This document shows, piece by piece, positions 17,943-27,089 of a stretch of DNA of 64,000 nucleotides. The first letter of the stretch is position 1, and each line of letters starts with the position of its first letter. The stretch comes from Bordetella petrii (lineage in GTDB: Bacteria; Pseudomonadota; Gammaproteobacteria; Burkholderiales; Burkholderiaceae_B): positions 372,001 through 436,000 of the forward strand of contig WMBV01000001.1 of assembly GCA_017745595.1 (NCBI GenBank), given 5' to 3'. The notes below the pieces were generated by a model, which was not told where the DNA came from, searched no databases, and saw nothing but the letters and a program-made list of their open reading frames with translations. The translations under genes were made by a program, and so were the position numbers.

Positions 17943-18884
17943 ATGCCCCATTCAAGCAGCGAGCGCCCCATCATGACCACCGCCGGAACGCACATCGAAC
18001 CCGCCCAGATGGGCCAGTTGCAGGGCTGGCGGGTGCGCACGCCGCATGGCAGCGCGCTGGTGGCGCGGCAGGGCGCGCAGTTGCTCAGCTATGCGCCGGC
18101 CGGCGGCCGGCCGTTGGTGTGGCTGTCGGAACAGGCTCATCTGGCGCCGGGCAAGCCGGTGCGCGGCGGCATTCCCGTATGCTGGCCCTGGTTTGCCGTG
18201 TATGCCCGCAACCCGCAAGCGGTGCGCGACAGCGTGGCCGCGCCGCCCGGCGCGGGGTCGCACGGCTGGGTGCGCCAGGCCGACTGGCAACTGGTGGAAC
18301 AACACGCCGGTACCGATGCGGCCGACCTCGCATTCGAGTTCACCGCCCTGCCCGGCCATGCGCCGGGGTGGCGGCATCATGCCCAATTGCACCTGCGCAT
18401 GCGCTTTGGCCAGGAGATAAGCCTGGTGCTGTCGGTGCGCAACCTGGGCGCGCAAGCGTTCACCACGGCCCTGGCCCTGCATACCTACCTGGCGATATCC
18501 GACAGCCGGCGCATCGAAATCCACGGGCTGCACGCACGCGATTATCTGGATATGGCGCACGACTGGACGCGCCACCGGCAGGCCGGCCCGATTACGCTGG
18601 ACGGCGAAACCGACCGCATGTACCTGGACACGAGCGCCCCGGTTACCGTGCGCGACCCCGGCTGGCGGCGCACGGTGCGCGTGCAGGCCCGCGGCTCGCA
18701 CACGACGGTGGTGTGGAACCCGGGCACCGCCAAGGCCGCGCGGCTGGACGACTTTGCCGACGACGCCTGGCAGCGCATGGTGTGCGTGGAAACCGCCAGG
18801 GCCCTGGACGACGCCCTGGCCGTGGCGCCCGGGGCAGCGGCCGAGGTCGCGCTGGCACTGAGCGTGCAGCCCTATACGGCCTGA
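17943..18884 (+). CDS. D-hexose-6-phosphate mutarotase / aldose 1-epimerase family (YeaD-like)
   Basis: The 313 residues match YeaD-type mutarotases that interconvert anomers of hexose 6-phosphates. RGGIPVCWPWF near residue 74 is a strong family marker. His107 (GSHGWVR), His180 (LHTYLAISD) and Glu283 (CVETA) fit the catalytic histidines and glutamate. The start could also be the ATG at 17973 (MTTAGTHIEP); neither has a strong ribosome site. It is divergent from the GNAT gene. Confidence 0.9.
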   Translation: MPHSSSERPIMTTAGTHIEPAQMGQLQGWRVRTPHGSALVARQGAQLLSYAPAGGRPLVWLSEQAHLAPGKPVRGGIPVCWPWFAVYARNPQAVRDSVAAPPGAGSHGWVRQADWQLVEQHAGTDAADLAFEFTALPGHAPGWRHHAQLHLRMRFGQEISLVLSVRNLGAQAFTTALALHTYLAISDSRRIEIHGLHARDYLDMAHDWTRHRQAGPITLDGETDRMYLDTSAPVTVRDPGWRRTVRVQARGSHTTVVWNPGTAKAARLDDFADDAWQRMVCVETARALDDALAVAPGAAAEVALALSVQPYTA

Positions 18885-19036
18885 TCCGGCGCTTGACTGG
18901 CACCTGATCGGCACCTGCCCCGGCGGCCGCCGGCGGCCGCCGGGCGCGCGCGGCGCTGGGCAGGGGCGCGCGAATATGCTCAAATCACACGCCTGCTACT
19001 CTAGACAGGGCGCCGCGCGGCGGCGCCCAGACTGCA

Positions 19037-19792
19037 ATGAACGCTCGCTTCAGCTATCTAGTGGCCGCGGTGCTCGCCTGTGCGTCCGGCGGGGCCGTTC
19101 ATGCCGGACAAGTGCAAGTGGCGGTCGCGGCCAACGTGGCCGCGCCGATCCGCGTCATTGCCGACGATTTTCAGCGCAAGACCGGCAACGTGGTGGTGCT
19201 TTCCAGCGCCCCGACCAGCCAGTTGTATGCCCAGATCCAGCAAGGCGCCCACTACGACGTGCTGGTGGCCGGCAACGATGTGCTGCCCGCCCGCCTCGAG
19301 GCGGCCCGCAAGGCAGTGCCCGGCACGCGCTATACCTATGCCACGCGGGTGCTGGCGCTGTGGTCGCCGCGCGAAGGCTATGTCGACCCGAACGGCGCCA
19401 TACTGAAAAACAACCAGTTTCAACGCCTGTCGGTCACCAGCCCCGACCTGCTGCCGTATGGCCGCCCGGCCATGCAGGTGCTCGACCGCCTGGGGCTGAG
19501 CGGCGCGGTCACGGGCAAGCTGGTCGAACGCCACAACGCCCTGGATACGCAGCGCTTCCTGGCGGGCGGCAACAGCCAGCTGGGCTTCGTGACGCTGTCG
19601 CATGTGTACAAGAACAGCCGCATCGAACGCGGCTCGGCATGGATCGTGCCGACCTCTTTGTACGATCCGATCAGGCAGGACGCGGTGCTGCTGGAAAGCG
19701 GCAAGGAAAACCTGGCGGCCCGCTCGTTCTTGTTCTACCTGAAAGGCCCCAAGGTCGGCCAGATAATGCGCTCATACGGATTCCATCGCTGA
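19037..19792 (+). CDS. modA: molybdate-type periplasmic binding protein (ModA family)
   Basis: The 251-residue protein has a signal peptide ending at VHA near residue 23. The periplasmic binding fold follows, with VAVAANVAAPIRVIADDF and SSAPTSQLYAQIQQGAHYDV, where ModA proteins bind oxyanion with serines. The usual modB and modC genes are absent and the next gene is convergent and unrelated. It may serve a distant permease, or bind another anion. The family call is firm and the ligand is not. Confidence 0.85.
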   Translation: MNARFSYLVAAVLACASGGAVHAGQVQVAVAANVAAPIRVIADDFQRKTGNVVVLSSAPTSQLYAQIQQGAHYDVLVAGNDVLPARLEAARKAVPGTRYTYATRVLALWSPREGYVDPNGAILKNNQFQRLSVTSPDLLPYGRPAMQVLDRLGLSGAVTGKLVERHNALDTQRFLAGGNSQLGFVTLSHVYKNSRIERGSAWIVPTSLYDPIRQDAVLLESGKENLAARSFLFYLKGPKVGQIMRSYGFHR

Positions 19793-19808
19793 AGCCCGCC
19801 TGCAGCGT

Positions 19809-19823
19809 GGCCGCGGAGCGGCC
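19809..19823. terminator. hairpin between convergent modA and tauE genes
   Basis: GGCCGC and GCGGCC make a six-base-pair stem with a GGA loop in the 34-base gap between the two stop codons. There is no T run; it may slow transcription from both sides. Confidence 0.3.
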
Positions 19824-19826
19824 GAT

Positions 19827-20600
19827 TCAACGTGACAACAGGCCTTCGGCCAGCTGGTAGGCGCCCAGCGCGGCCAGGCTGACCATGAAACACAGGCGGA
19901 ACACCCGCGGCGACAGGGCGCGGCGCAGGCGCTGGCCGGCGGCCATGCCCAGCAGCGCCGGCGCCAGCATCGCAAACGAGGCGCCCGCCGCCCCCAGGCC
20001 ATAACTGCCGTTGAGCCACAGGCCGGCGGCCAGCGCCACCGTAGACACCGTGAACGACACGCCCATGGCCTGGATCAGTTCGTCTTTGTTCAGCCCCAGC
20101 GATTGTAGGTAAGGCACGGCCGGCACCACGAACACGCCGGTCAGCGCGGTGACCACGCCGGTCAGCAGGCCGGTGCAGGGGCCCAGCCAGGGTTCGGCGT
20201 GGACCGGCAGCGCGGGCGGCGTACCGAACAGCCCCCAGGCCGCATAGGCGAGCAGCGCCGCGCCCAGCGCCGCCGCCCCCCAGGCGCCCGCCGGCGGCCC
20301 GAACAGGGCCGCTCCCGCCAGCGTGCCCACGCACACGCCCAGCTGCAGGGTACCGATGCGCCGCAGCAGCGGCGCCAGGGTGCGCACGGGCCGCGCCTGC
20401 CACAGATTGGTGATGAGCGACGGCACCACCAGCAGCGCCGCCGCCGTGGCCGGCGGCATGAATAGCGCCAGCAAGGCCATGGAAATCGTGGGCAGGCCCA
20501 GGCCCACCACGCCCTTGACCATGCCGGCCAGCAAGAACACGGCGGCCACGGCGGCCAGCAGCCCGGGCGCGGGGCCCGGCAGGAAATCGAAGGAGTTCAT
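19827..20600 (-). CDS. TauE/SafE-family sulfite/organosulfonate exporter-like membrane protein
   Basis: The 257 residues contain about eight membrane helices. The AGMVKGVVGLGLPTISMALL stretch near residue 25 is the first half of the duplicated TauE signature, and GLLTGVVTALTGVFVVP near 135 is the second. Members move small sulfur-containing anions or other organic anions. It is divergent from a LysR gene 159 bases away, which probably regulates it. The lone ModA-type receptor is convergent with it. Confidence 0.9.
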   Translation of the reverse strand: MNSFDFLPGPAPGLLAAVAAVFLLAGMVKGVVGLGLPTISMALLALFMPPATAAALLVVPSLITNLWQARPVRTLAPLLRRIGTLQLGVCVGTLAGAALFGPPAGAWGAAALGAALLAYAAWGLFGTPPALPVHAEPWLGPCTGLLTGVVTALTGVFVVPAVPYLQSLGLNKDELIQAMGVSFTVSTVALAAGLWLNGSYGLGAAGASFAMLAPALLGMAAGQRLRRALSPRVFRLCFMVSLAALGAYQLAEGLLSR

Positions 20601-20759
20601 GGCGATGAGCTTCGGAACAGGCGTAGGCGGTAATACCCGCGCCACGCCGGAGATATGCGGGATTTTGGCTATTGTTGCCTGCTGGCGCCCTGCCGCCAAT
20701 GCGGATGTGCCGTACCCAGGCTCAGGCTGTACCTGATACTGGCGTGCTAGCATCGACGC

Positions 20760-21644
20760 ATGCGCTTCGATCTGACCGACCTGCGGCTGTTCCTGGGTAT
20801 TCACGAAGCCGGCACCATTACGGGCGGCGCCCAGCGCAGCCACATGACGCTGGCCTCGGCCAGCGAGCGCGTGCGCGGCATGGAAGACGCCCTGGGCGTG
20901 CCGCTGCTGGTGCGCGAACGCCACGGGGTGCGGGCCACGGCGGCGGGCCGCACCCTGCTGCACCATGCGCGCGCCGTGCTGGCGCAAGTGGAGCGCATGC
21001 GCGGCGAGCTGGACCAGTACGGCCACGGCATCAAGGGGCATGTCAGGCTGCTGTGCAACACGGCCGCGCTGAGCGAATACCTGCCCGACCTGCTGGGCGG
21101 CTTCCTGGAGCAATACCCGCGCATTTCGGTGGACGTCGAAGAACGGCTCAGCGCCGACATCGCCGACGCCATGCGGGCGGGCACGGCCGATATCGGCATT
21201 GTGGCGGATTCGGCCGACGTGCAAGGCCTGCAGGTTCATCAGTTCCGCTACGACCCGCTGGTGCTGGTGGCGGCGCGCGGCCACGTGCTGGCCCGGTCGG
21301 CCAGCGTCGGGCTGGCCGAGATCGCGGCCCACGACTTCATCGGCCTGGCCGAGGGCAGCGCGCTGCAGGACCATATTGCCCAGCACGCGCGGCGCGCGGG
21401 CGCGCCGCTCAATTACCGCGTGCGGCTGCGCAGCTTCGATGCCGTGTGCCGGCTGGCGGGACGGGGCATCGGCGTGGGCATCGTACCGCGCGCCGCGGCA
21501 CGGCGCTGCGCGCGCGCATCCGGCATCAAGACCATCGCGATCGACGCGCCCTGGGCGCGCCGCAATTTGCTGCTGTGCGTGCGGCACGCCGAAGACCTGC
21601 CCGCCTATGCCGCGCAGATGCTGCAGTACCTGCGGGCGGCCTGA
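20760..21644 (+). CDS. LysR-family transcriptional regulator
   Basis: This 294-residue protein has a helix-turn-helix at about residues 1-60 (GTITGGAQRSHMTLASASER). A LysR co-inducer domain spans about 90-285. Its divergence from the tauE-like gene points to that gene as target. It ends 38 bases before the triplicated hairpin array. Confidence 0.92.
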   Translation: MRFDLTDLRLFLGIHEAGTITGGAQRSHMTLASASERVRGMEDALGVPLLVRERHGVRATAAGRTLLHHARAVLAQVERMRGELDQYGHGIKGHVRLLCNTAALSEYLPDLLGGFLEQYPRISVDVEERLSADIADAMRAGTADIGIVADSADVQGLQVHQFRYDPLVLVAARGHVLARSASVGLAEIAAHDFIGLAEGSALQDHIAQHARRAGAPLNYRVRLRSFDAVCRLAGRGIGVGIVPRAAARRCARASGIKTIAIDAPWARRNLLLCVRHAEDLPAYAAQMLQYLRAA

Positions 21645-21681
21645 CTCGCCCGGGCACCGGGATGTTTGCTCACTGGCCGTC

Positions 21682-21940
21682 AGGTGTCTGACTCCCGTCA
21701 GGGTGTCGGACACCGGCTGTGTGCTTGCTGCGGGGTCAGGCACCTGCGGAGCCTGACCCCTGTGGATTCTAGGTGTCTGACTCCCGTCAGGGTGTCGGAC
21801 ACCGGCTGTGCGCTTACTGCGGGGTCAGGCACCTGCGGAGCCTGACCCCTGTGGATTCTAGGTGTCTGACTCCCGTCAGGGTGTCGGACACCGGCTGTGT
21901 GCTTGCTGCGGGGTCAGGCACCTGCGGAGCCTGACCCCTG
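21682..21940. repeat. triplicated 89-bp unit of hairpin pairs (locus 2)
   Basis: Three tandem copies of an 89-base unit start at 21682, 21771 and 21860. Each holds one hairpin with GGTGTCTGAC / GTCGGACACC arms (21683-21714, 21772-21803, 21861-21892). Each also holds one with GGGGTCAGGC / GCCTGACCCC arms (21732-21760, 21821-21849, 21910-21938). Copies 1 and 2 differ at two bases, both between the hairpins. The array fills the 314-base gap between two convergent LysR genes, which otherwise shows nothing. Confidence 0.9.
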
Positions 21941-21958
21941 GCAAGTCACCGAGGGGAC

Positions 21959-22858
21959 TCAGTCCGGCCAGGGCGCCTGGGCGAAGTGAGAAGCCAGGAA
22001 ATCGAGCAGCGCGCGCACGCGGGGGGGCACATGGCGGCGGGTGGGATAGACCGCGTAGATGCCCAGTTCGGCGCAGCGGTAGTGCGGCATCAGCTCTACC
22101 AGCGTACCGCCGCGCAGGGCGTCGCCGACCAGGAAGGTGGGCTGCAGGATGACGCCCTGGTGCGCCAGCGCCGCCGCCATGCAGGTATCGCCGTTGTTGG
22201 CGCGCATGATGGGCTGGATGCGCACGCCGACTTCGCCCTCACGGCCATGAAAGCGCCATTCGTCGCGGCCGGACCAGTAGCTGTAGGCAATGGTGGCGTG
22301 CGTGACCAGTTCCCGCGGATGCTCGGGCTGGCCGTGCAGCTCGACATAGCGGGGCGAGGCGCACAGCACCATGCGCGTGGATGCCAGGTGGCGGCTGACC
22401 AGCGTGGAATCCGCCAATTGCGAGATGCGCACCGCCACGTCGTAGCCCTCGTCCACCAGGTCGACCAGGCGGTCGGCCAGGGTGATGTCCAGCACCAGCT
22501 TCGGGTGGCGTGCCTTGAATTCGGCCCATAGCGCAGCCAGGTGGCGCACCCCGAACGTCAGCGGCGCGTTGATGCGCAACAGCCCGCCGACTTCGCCGCT
22601 GCGGCTGTTGACCTCGGTTTCGGCGTCTTCCACTTCAGCCAGCAGCACCTTGCAGCGTTCGTAGAACAGCTGCCCTTCTTCGGTCAGCGACTGCCTGCGC
22701 GTGGTGCGCTGCATCAGGCGCACGCCCAGCCGGGCCTCGAGTTCGGTGACGTGGCGGGACACGCCTGCCTTGGACATGCGCAGCGTTTCGGCCGCCTTGA
22801 CGAAGCTGCCGGCCTCGACCACGGCGGTGAACACGCGCATTTCTTCAAATCGGTCCAT
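21959..22858 (-). CDS. LysR-family transcriptional regulator
   Basis: The 299-residue protein has a helix-turn-helix at about residues 1-60 (SFVKAAETLRMSKAGVSRHV). Its effector domain contains GLLRINAPLTFG, typical of the DsdC/CrgA-like subgroup. The ATG at 22858 is preferred over a GTG four codons upstream because homologues begin MDRFEEM. It is divergent from the DOPA-dioxygenase-like gene, its probable target. Subgroup members often repress a divergent oxidoreductase gene. Confidence 0.92.
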   Translation of the reverse strand: MDRFEEMRVFTAVVEAGSFVKAAETLRMSKAGVSRHVTELEARLGVRLMQRTTRRQSLTEEGQLFYERCKVLLAEVEDAETEVNSRSGEVGGLLRINAPLTFGVRHLAALWAEFKARHPKLVLDITLADRLVDLVDEGYDVAVRISQLADSTLVSRHLASTRMVLCASPRYVELHGQPEHPRELVTHATIAYSYWSGRDEWRFHGREGEVGVRIQPIMRANNGDTCMAAALAHQGVILQPTFLVGDALRGGTLVELMPHYRCAELGIYAVYPTRRHVPPRVRALLDFLASHFAQAPWPD

Positions 22859-22887
22859 ATTAGCCACCACCCTGGAACAATGTATCC

Positions 22888-22904
22888 ATAAACGGGCTAT
22901 TTAT
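22888..22904. promoter_or_regulatory. candidate LysR operator in divergent region
   Basis: ATAAA and TTTAT flank seven bases in the 121-base space between the lysR gene and the dioxygenase gene. Position suits a LysR site; the arms are short. Confidence 0.25.
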
Positions 22905-22979
22905 CTCGACCCGCCGGCCCATTAAAGTCTGGTGAACGGCCCGCCCTGCCGCGGCCGACCCTTATCGGAGATTGATGCC

Positions 22980-23771
22980 ATGCCAGCCCAGCCTACTCTT
23001 TTCGTGTCGCACGGCGCGCCCACCTTCGCGCTGGAACCCGGCCGCGCCGGTGCGCTGCTGGCGGCCCTGGGGCAGCGCCGGCCCGCGCCCGCCGCGATAT
23101 TGATCGTGTCGCCGCACTGGATGACGCGCGGCCTGGCCGTGACGGCGGCCGCGCGCCCCCAGACCATTCATGACTTCGGCGGATTCCCCGCGCCGCTGTA
23201 CGCCTTGCAGTATCCCGCCCCCGGCGACCCGGCCCTGGCGGCGCGAGTGGCGGCGCTGCTGGGCCAGGCCGGCCATGAGGTCAGCCTGGATGCGCAGCGC
23301 GGGCTGGACCACGGCGCCTGGGTGCCCTTGCTGCATATGTATCCCGCGCACGACGTGCCGGTGGTACAGCTGTCGCTGCCCGCCAGCCTGACCCCGGCGC
23401 AGGCCTGGGAATTGGGCGGCCACCTGGCGCCGCTGTCGCGGGCCGGCGTGCTGATCGTGGGGTCGGGCAGCCTGACCCACAACCTGTACGAATTCCGTCA
23501 GCGCGACGGCGCCGACGAAGCCTACGTGCGGGACTTCGCCGAGTGGGCGCGCGCGGCGGTGCGCGCGCATGACCGCGAGGCCCTGGTGGGCTACCTGGAG
23601 GCCGCGCCGCAGGCGCGCCGCGCCCACCCGACCGCCGAACATTATTTGCCGCTGCTGATCGCCGCCGGTGCCGCCGCCCCCGAAGCCGATGTAGAAGTGC
23701 TGGACGGGGGCATTACGCATGGCGTGCTGGCGATGGATGCTTATGTGTTCAATGCGCCGGCGGCGGATTGA
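22980..23771 (+). CDS. ygiD: 4,5-DOPA-dioxygenase-like extradiol dioxygenase (LigB/YgiD family)
   Basis: The 263 residues carry the metal ligands of the LigB-type fold: His11 (VSHGAPT), His46 (VSPHWMT), His167 (GSLTHNL) and His221 (HPTAEHYLPLL). His111 (GLDHGAWVPL) is the expected catalytic base. YgiD-type enzymes cleave catecholic rings such as DOPA in the cytoplasm; the natural substrate is unclear. The start at 22980 is supported by CGGAG nine bases before. Its 3' end overlaps the convergent transglycosylase gene by 23 bases. Confidence 0.9.
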   Translation: MPAQPTLFVSHGAPTFALEPGRAGALLAALGQRRPAPAAILIVSPHWMTRGLAVTAAARPQTIHDFGGFPAPLYALQYPAPGDPALAARVAALLGQAGHEVSLDAQRGLDHGAWVPLLHMYPAHDVPVVQLSLPASLTPAQAWELGGHLAPLSRAGVLIVGSGSLTHNLYEFRQRDGADEAYVRDFAEWARAAVRAHDREALVGYLEAAPQARRAHPTAEHYLPLLIAAGAAAPEADVEVLDGGITHGVLAMDAYVFNAPAAD

Positions 23772-25008
23772 TTCCGGCCGCGGGAATGGCGGCGTTCTGC
23801 CTCAGCCATTGCAGGGACTTCTGCCCCGCCCGGCCGTCGGCCGCCAGGCCGGCCTCGCGCTGCACGGCCTGCAGCGCCTCGCGGGTGCGCGCGCCGATCA
23901 GGCCGTCGGGCTTGCCGATATCGAAGCCGCGCGCGATCAATAGCGACTGCAGTTCGCGCCGTTCGGCGCGCGACAGGCCGGGGTCGTCCGTGGGCCAGGC
24001 CTGCGCGAACGGGCCGCCGCCGCGCAGCCGGTCGGACAAATGGGCGATGGCCAGCGCATAGCTTTCGGCCGCGTTGTACGAGTACACGGCATCGAAGTTG
24101 CGCGTTACCAGGAACGCCGGCCCCTGCGGGCCGGCCGGCAGCAGCAGGCCCGCCTGGATGTCGGTGGCGGGCAAGGGCTGGCCGTCGACGCGCTTGACGC
24201 CCTGCGCGGCCCACGCCGACATGGGTTGCTTGTTGCGGCGGCCGGCGTTGCGGGTATCCAGGCCGGCCGGCAGGCGGACTTCGAAACCCCAGCCCAGTTC
24301 GGGCTTCCAGCCGGCGCGCTGCAGGAAATTGGCGGTCGAGGCCAGCGCATCGGGCACGCTGTCGACCAGATCGCGGCGCCCGTCGCCGTCGAAATCGACC
24401 GCCAGGCGCAGATAGGTGGACGGCATGAATTGCGTCTGGCCGAACGCGCCGGCCCAGGATCCGTTCAGGCGCCCGGGCCGCACGTGTTCTTGCTGGATGA
24501 TCTTCAGGGTAGAGAAAAACTCGCCGCGGAAATAGCTTTGGCGGCGCCCGAAGCACGACAGCGTCGACAGCGAGGTCAAGAGCGGACGCCCGCCCAGCTT
24601 TTTGCCGAAATTGCTTTCCACGCCCCACACCGCCACCACGGTGGCGGGGTCGACGCCGAATTGCGCCTGCGCGCGGGCCAGTTCGGCCTGCCATTGCTGC
24701 AGGGCCTGCCGGCCGTCGGCGACACGCTCGTCGTCGACCAGCGCGGCCAGGTAGTCCCAGATGGGAGTCTTGAATTCGGGCTGCGCATCCAGCGATGCCA
24801 GGACGCTCATGTCGGGCGCCAGGCCCTGGGTGTGCGTGTCGTAGGTGCTGGCGGACACGCCCTGCTTGAGCGCCTGGCCGCGCAGTTGCGCCAGGCAGCT
24901 GGCGAAGGCGGCGGCGTCGTCGGGCGTGGCGGCGGGGGCCGGCGCGGCGCGGACGCCGCCGGCCAGCGCGGCCATGCAAAGCAGGGAAAGAGAGTATCGA
25001 GAGATCAT
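23749..25008 (-). CDS. lytic murein transglycosylase, MltB-like, with peptidoglycan-binding domain
   Basis: This 419-residue exported protein has a signal peptide ending near residue 22. The SLT-type catalytic domain spans about 30-330, with Glu131 in VWGVESNFGKKLGG as the catalytic acid. The GAFGQTQFMPSTYL segment near 190 is the family marker. A PG_binding_1 domain occupies about 345-405 (RGFDIGKPDGLIGARTREAL). It cleaves glycan strands in the periplasm to give 1,6-anhydromuropeptides. No lipobox is present, so it is probably soluble. Confidence 0.93.
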   Translation of the reverse strand: MISRYSLSLLCMAALAGGVRAAPAPAATPDDAAAFASCLAQLRGQALKQGVSASTYDTHTQGLAPDMSVLASLDAQPEFKTPIWDYLAALVDDERVADGRQALQQWQAELARAQAQFGVDPATVVAVWGVESNFGKKLGGRPLLTSLSTLSCFGRRQSYFRGEFFSTLKIIQQEHVRPGRLNGSWAGAFGQTQFMPSTYLRLAVDFDGDGRRDLVDSVPDALASTANFLQRAGWKPELGWGFEVRLPAGLDTRNAGRRNKQPMSAWAAQGVKRVDGQPLPATDIQAGLLLPAGPQGPAFLVTRNFDAVYSYNAAESYALAIAHLSDRLRGGGPFAQAWPTDDPGLSRAERRELQSLLIARGFDIGKPDGLIGARTREALQAVQREAGLAADGRAGQKSLQWLRQNAAIPAAGINPPPAH

Positions 25009-25089
25009 GGCGTCGATTCTATAGGCAGGCAGGCGCCGGTGCCGGCCCGCCGTGCCCCGCCGTAGTATCGCGCTGTAACCGCCGGCCGC

Positions 25090-25890
25090 CTAGGGTTGCT
25101 GCAGCGCCTGCAGTTCGGCCTCGTCGAAACCCGCCTGGCGGCGCGCCGCCAGATTGAACGGCCCCCGCAGCCGGGGGGCGCCATAACGCGCGGCCAGTTC
25201 GGCATAGCATGCGAGCGGGTCCACGTCGCGTTGCGCGCACAAATACCGGTACCAGTGGTTGCCAATGGCGACATGCCCGATTTCGTCGCGCAGAATGATG
25301 TCCAGGATGGCCGCGCCGGCGGCGTCGCCCGCGGCGGCCAGCTTGTCGCGGATCAGCGGCGAGGCATCCAGGCCGCGCGCCTCGAGCGTGCGCGGCACCA
25401 GGGCCAGGCGCGCCAGCAGGTCGTCGCGGGTTTTCTCGGCCATTTCCCACAACCCGTTGTGGGCCGGAAAATCGCCATAGGCATGGCCCAGGGTGCCCAG
25501 ATGGTTGTTCAGCAGTTCGAAGTGGCAGGCCTCTTCGCGCGCCACGCGCAGCCAGTCGCGGTAGTAGTCGGGCGGCATCGCGTCGTAGCGCCATACGGCG
25601 TCGAGCGCCAGGTTCACCGCGTTGAACTCGATGTGTGCCAGGGCGTGCAGCAAGGCGGCCCGGCCCTCGGGCGACTGCACCGAGCGCTGCCTGACCTGCG
25701 CCGGCGGCACCAGCGCCGGCGCGTCGGGCCGGCCGGGCAGGCCGGCGGGCGCGGCCAGGCGGGCATCGGTATCGATGGGCGCGCCGGCATCGATGGCGCG
25801 CACGGCGGCCAGCTTGTCGGGCCAGGCGCGCGCGGCCAGCGCGGCCAGCGCCAGCGGGCGGACGGAATCGGGCATAGCGGCAGTGGTCAT
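25090..25890 (-). CDS. DUF455 ferritin-like protein
   Basis: The 266 residues are mostly helical. HIEFNAVNLALDAVWR, REEACHFELLNNHL and ILRDEIGHVAIGNHWY supply the Glu and His residues expected of a di-iron ferritin-like site, as in MiaE relatives. The family is widespread and usually annotated DUF455; its reaction is not established. It lies alone, 81 bases upstream of the transglycosylase gene and divergent from the FemAB-like gene. Confidence 0.88.
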   Translation of the reverse strand: MTTAAMPDSVRPLALAALAARAWPDKLAAVRAIDAGAPIDTDARLAAPAGLPGRPDAPALVPPAQVRQRSVQSPEGRAALLHALAHIEFNAVNLALDAVWRYDAMPPDYYRDWLRVAREEACHFELLNNHLGTLGHAYGDFPAHNGLWEMAEKTRDDLLARLALVPRTLEARGLDASPLIRDKLAAAGDAAGAAILDIILRDEIGHVAIGNHWYRYLCAQRDVDPLACYAELAARYGAPRLRGPFNLAARRQAGFDEAELQALQQP

Positions 25891-25949
25891 GCGTAGGTTG
25901 GGCAGCCGGCGGCGGGGCGCGCCGCGGCTCTAGACTTTATCATTGCGCG

Positions 25950-27089
25950 ATGGACTCCCCTGCCCGTCTCGGTATAGAAACTTCGTTGTCCCAGGTGGAC
26001 GCGCGCCAATGGAACGCGCTGGCGGGGCCCCAGCCCTTTGTGCGCCACGAATTCCTGGCCGCTCTGCACGACACCGGCTGCGCCGCGCCGGACACGGGCT
26101 GGGCACCCTATTACCTGACGCTGCGGCGCGACGGGCGGCTGGCCGGCGCGGTGCCGCTATACCTGAAAGCGCATTCACGCGGCGAATATGTGTTCGATTA
26201 CGCGTGGGCGGACGCCTTCGAGCGCCATGGGTTGCGCTACTACCCCAAGCTGCTGGCGGCGATACCCTTTACGCCCGTGGGCGGGCCGCGCCTGCTGGCC
26301 GCCGGCCCGGACGACCGGCTGGAACTCGCGCGGGGGCTGATCGAACTGGCGCAAGGCCTGAAGGTATCGTCGCTGCATGTTCTGTTTCCCGCCGAGGATG
26401 ACCTGGCGGCCCTGCGCCAGGCCGGCTACCTGCTGCGCGAAGGCGTGCAGTTCCATTGGCGCAACGCCGGCTATGCCCGGCTGGACGATTTTCTGGCCGC
26501 GCTGAATCACGACAAGCGCAAGAAGATCCGCCAGGACCGCAAAAAGGTGCAGGCGGCCGGCATCGAATTCCGCTGGCTGCGCGGGCCGCAGATCGACGCG
26601 GAGGCGCTGGCGTTTTTTTATCGCTGCTATCGCCATACCTATTTTTCCCACGGCAACCCGCCCTATCTGAGCGCCGATTTTTTTCGGCGCCTGCACGCCG
26701 GCCTGCCGGATACGCTGGTGCTGATCCAGGCGCTGCGCAACGGCGAACCGATGGCGGCGGCGTTGAACATGCAGGGCGCGGATACGTTGTACGGCCGCTA
26801 TTGGGGCGCGCTGGAGTTTGTGCCGGGGCTGCATTTCGAGACCTGCTACCTGCAATCCATCGACTACTGCATCCAGCATGGCCTGGCGCATTTCGAAGGC
26901 GGCGCGCAGGGCGAACACAAAATGGCGCGCGGCCTGCTGCCCACCCCGACGTGGTCGGCCCACTGGATCGCCGACGCGCGCTTCGCGGCCGCCATCGAAG
27001 ATTTCCTGGAACGCGAGACCGGCGCCGTGGGCGACTATCTGGGCGAACTCGAAGCCCATACGCCGTTCCGGCGCGCCTACAAGAAGTGA
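25950..27089 (+). CDS. FemAB/GNAT-like transferase (DUF482, peptidogalycan biosynthesis type)
   Basis: The 379 residues match the DUF482 group of double-GNAT proteins. HGNPPYLSADFFRRL and GRYWGALEFVPGLHFETCYL near residues 230-300 are signatures, and FEGGAQGEHKMARGLLP near 315 closes the fold. Related proteins transfer amino acids from aminoacyl-tRNA or acyl groups, but this group has no proven reaction. It is convergent with the DUF1854 gene and overlaps it by 13 bases. Its place next to the cyanophycin genes may be coincidence. Confidence 0.88.
   Translation: MDSPARLGIETSLSQVDARQWNALAGPQPFVRHEFLAALHDTGCAAPDTGWAPYYLTLRRDGRLAGAVPLYLKAHSRGEYVFDYAWADAFERHGLRYYPKLLAAIPFTPVGGPRLLAAGPDDRLELARGLIELAQGLKVSSLHVLFPAEDDLAALRQAGYLLREGVQFHWRNAGYARLDDFLAALNHDKRKKIRQDRKKVQAAGIEFRWLRGPQIDAEALAFFYRCYRHTYFSHGNPPYLSADFFRRLHAGLPDTLVLIQALRNGEPMAAALNMQGADTLYGRYWGALEFVPGLHFETCYLQSIDYCIQHGLAHFEGGAQGEHKMARGLLPTPTWSAHWIADARFAAAIEDFLERETGAVGDYLGELEAHTPFRRAYKK

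Noticed and set aside
21682-21940. CRISPR array
   Set aside because: The 89-base units are tandem and nearly identical with no unique spacers, and no cas gene is present.
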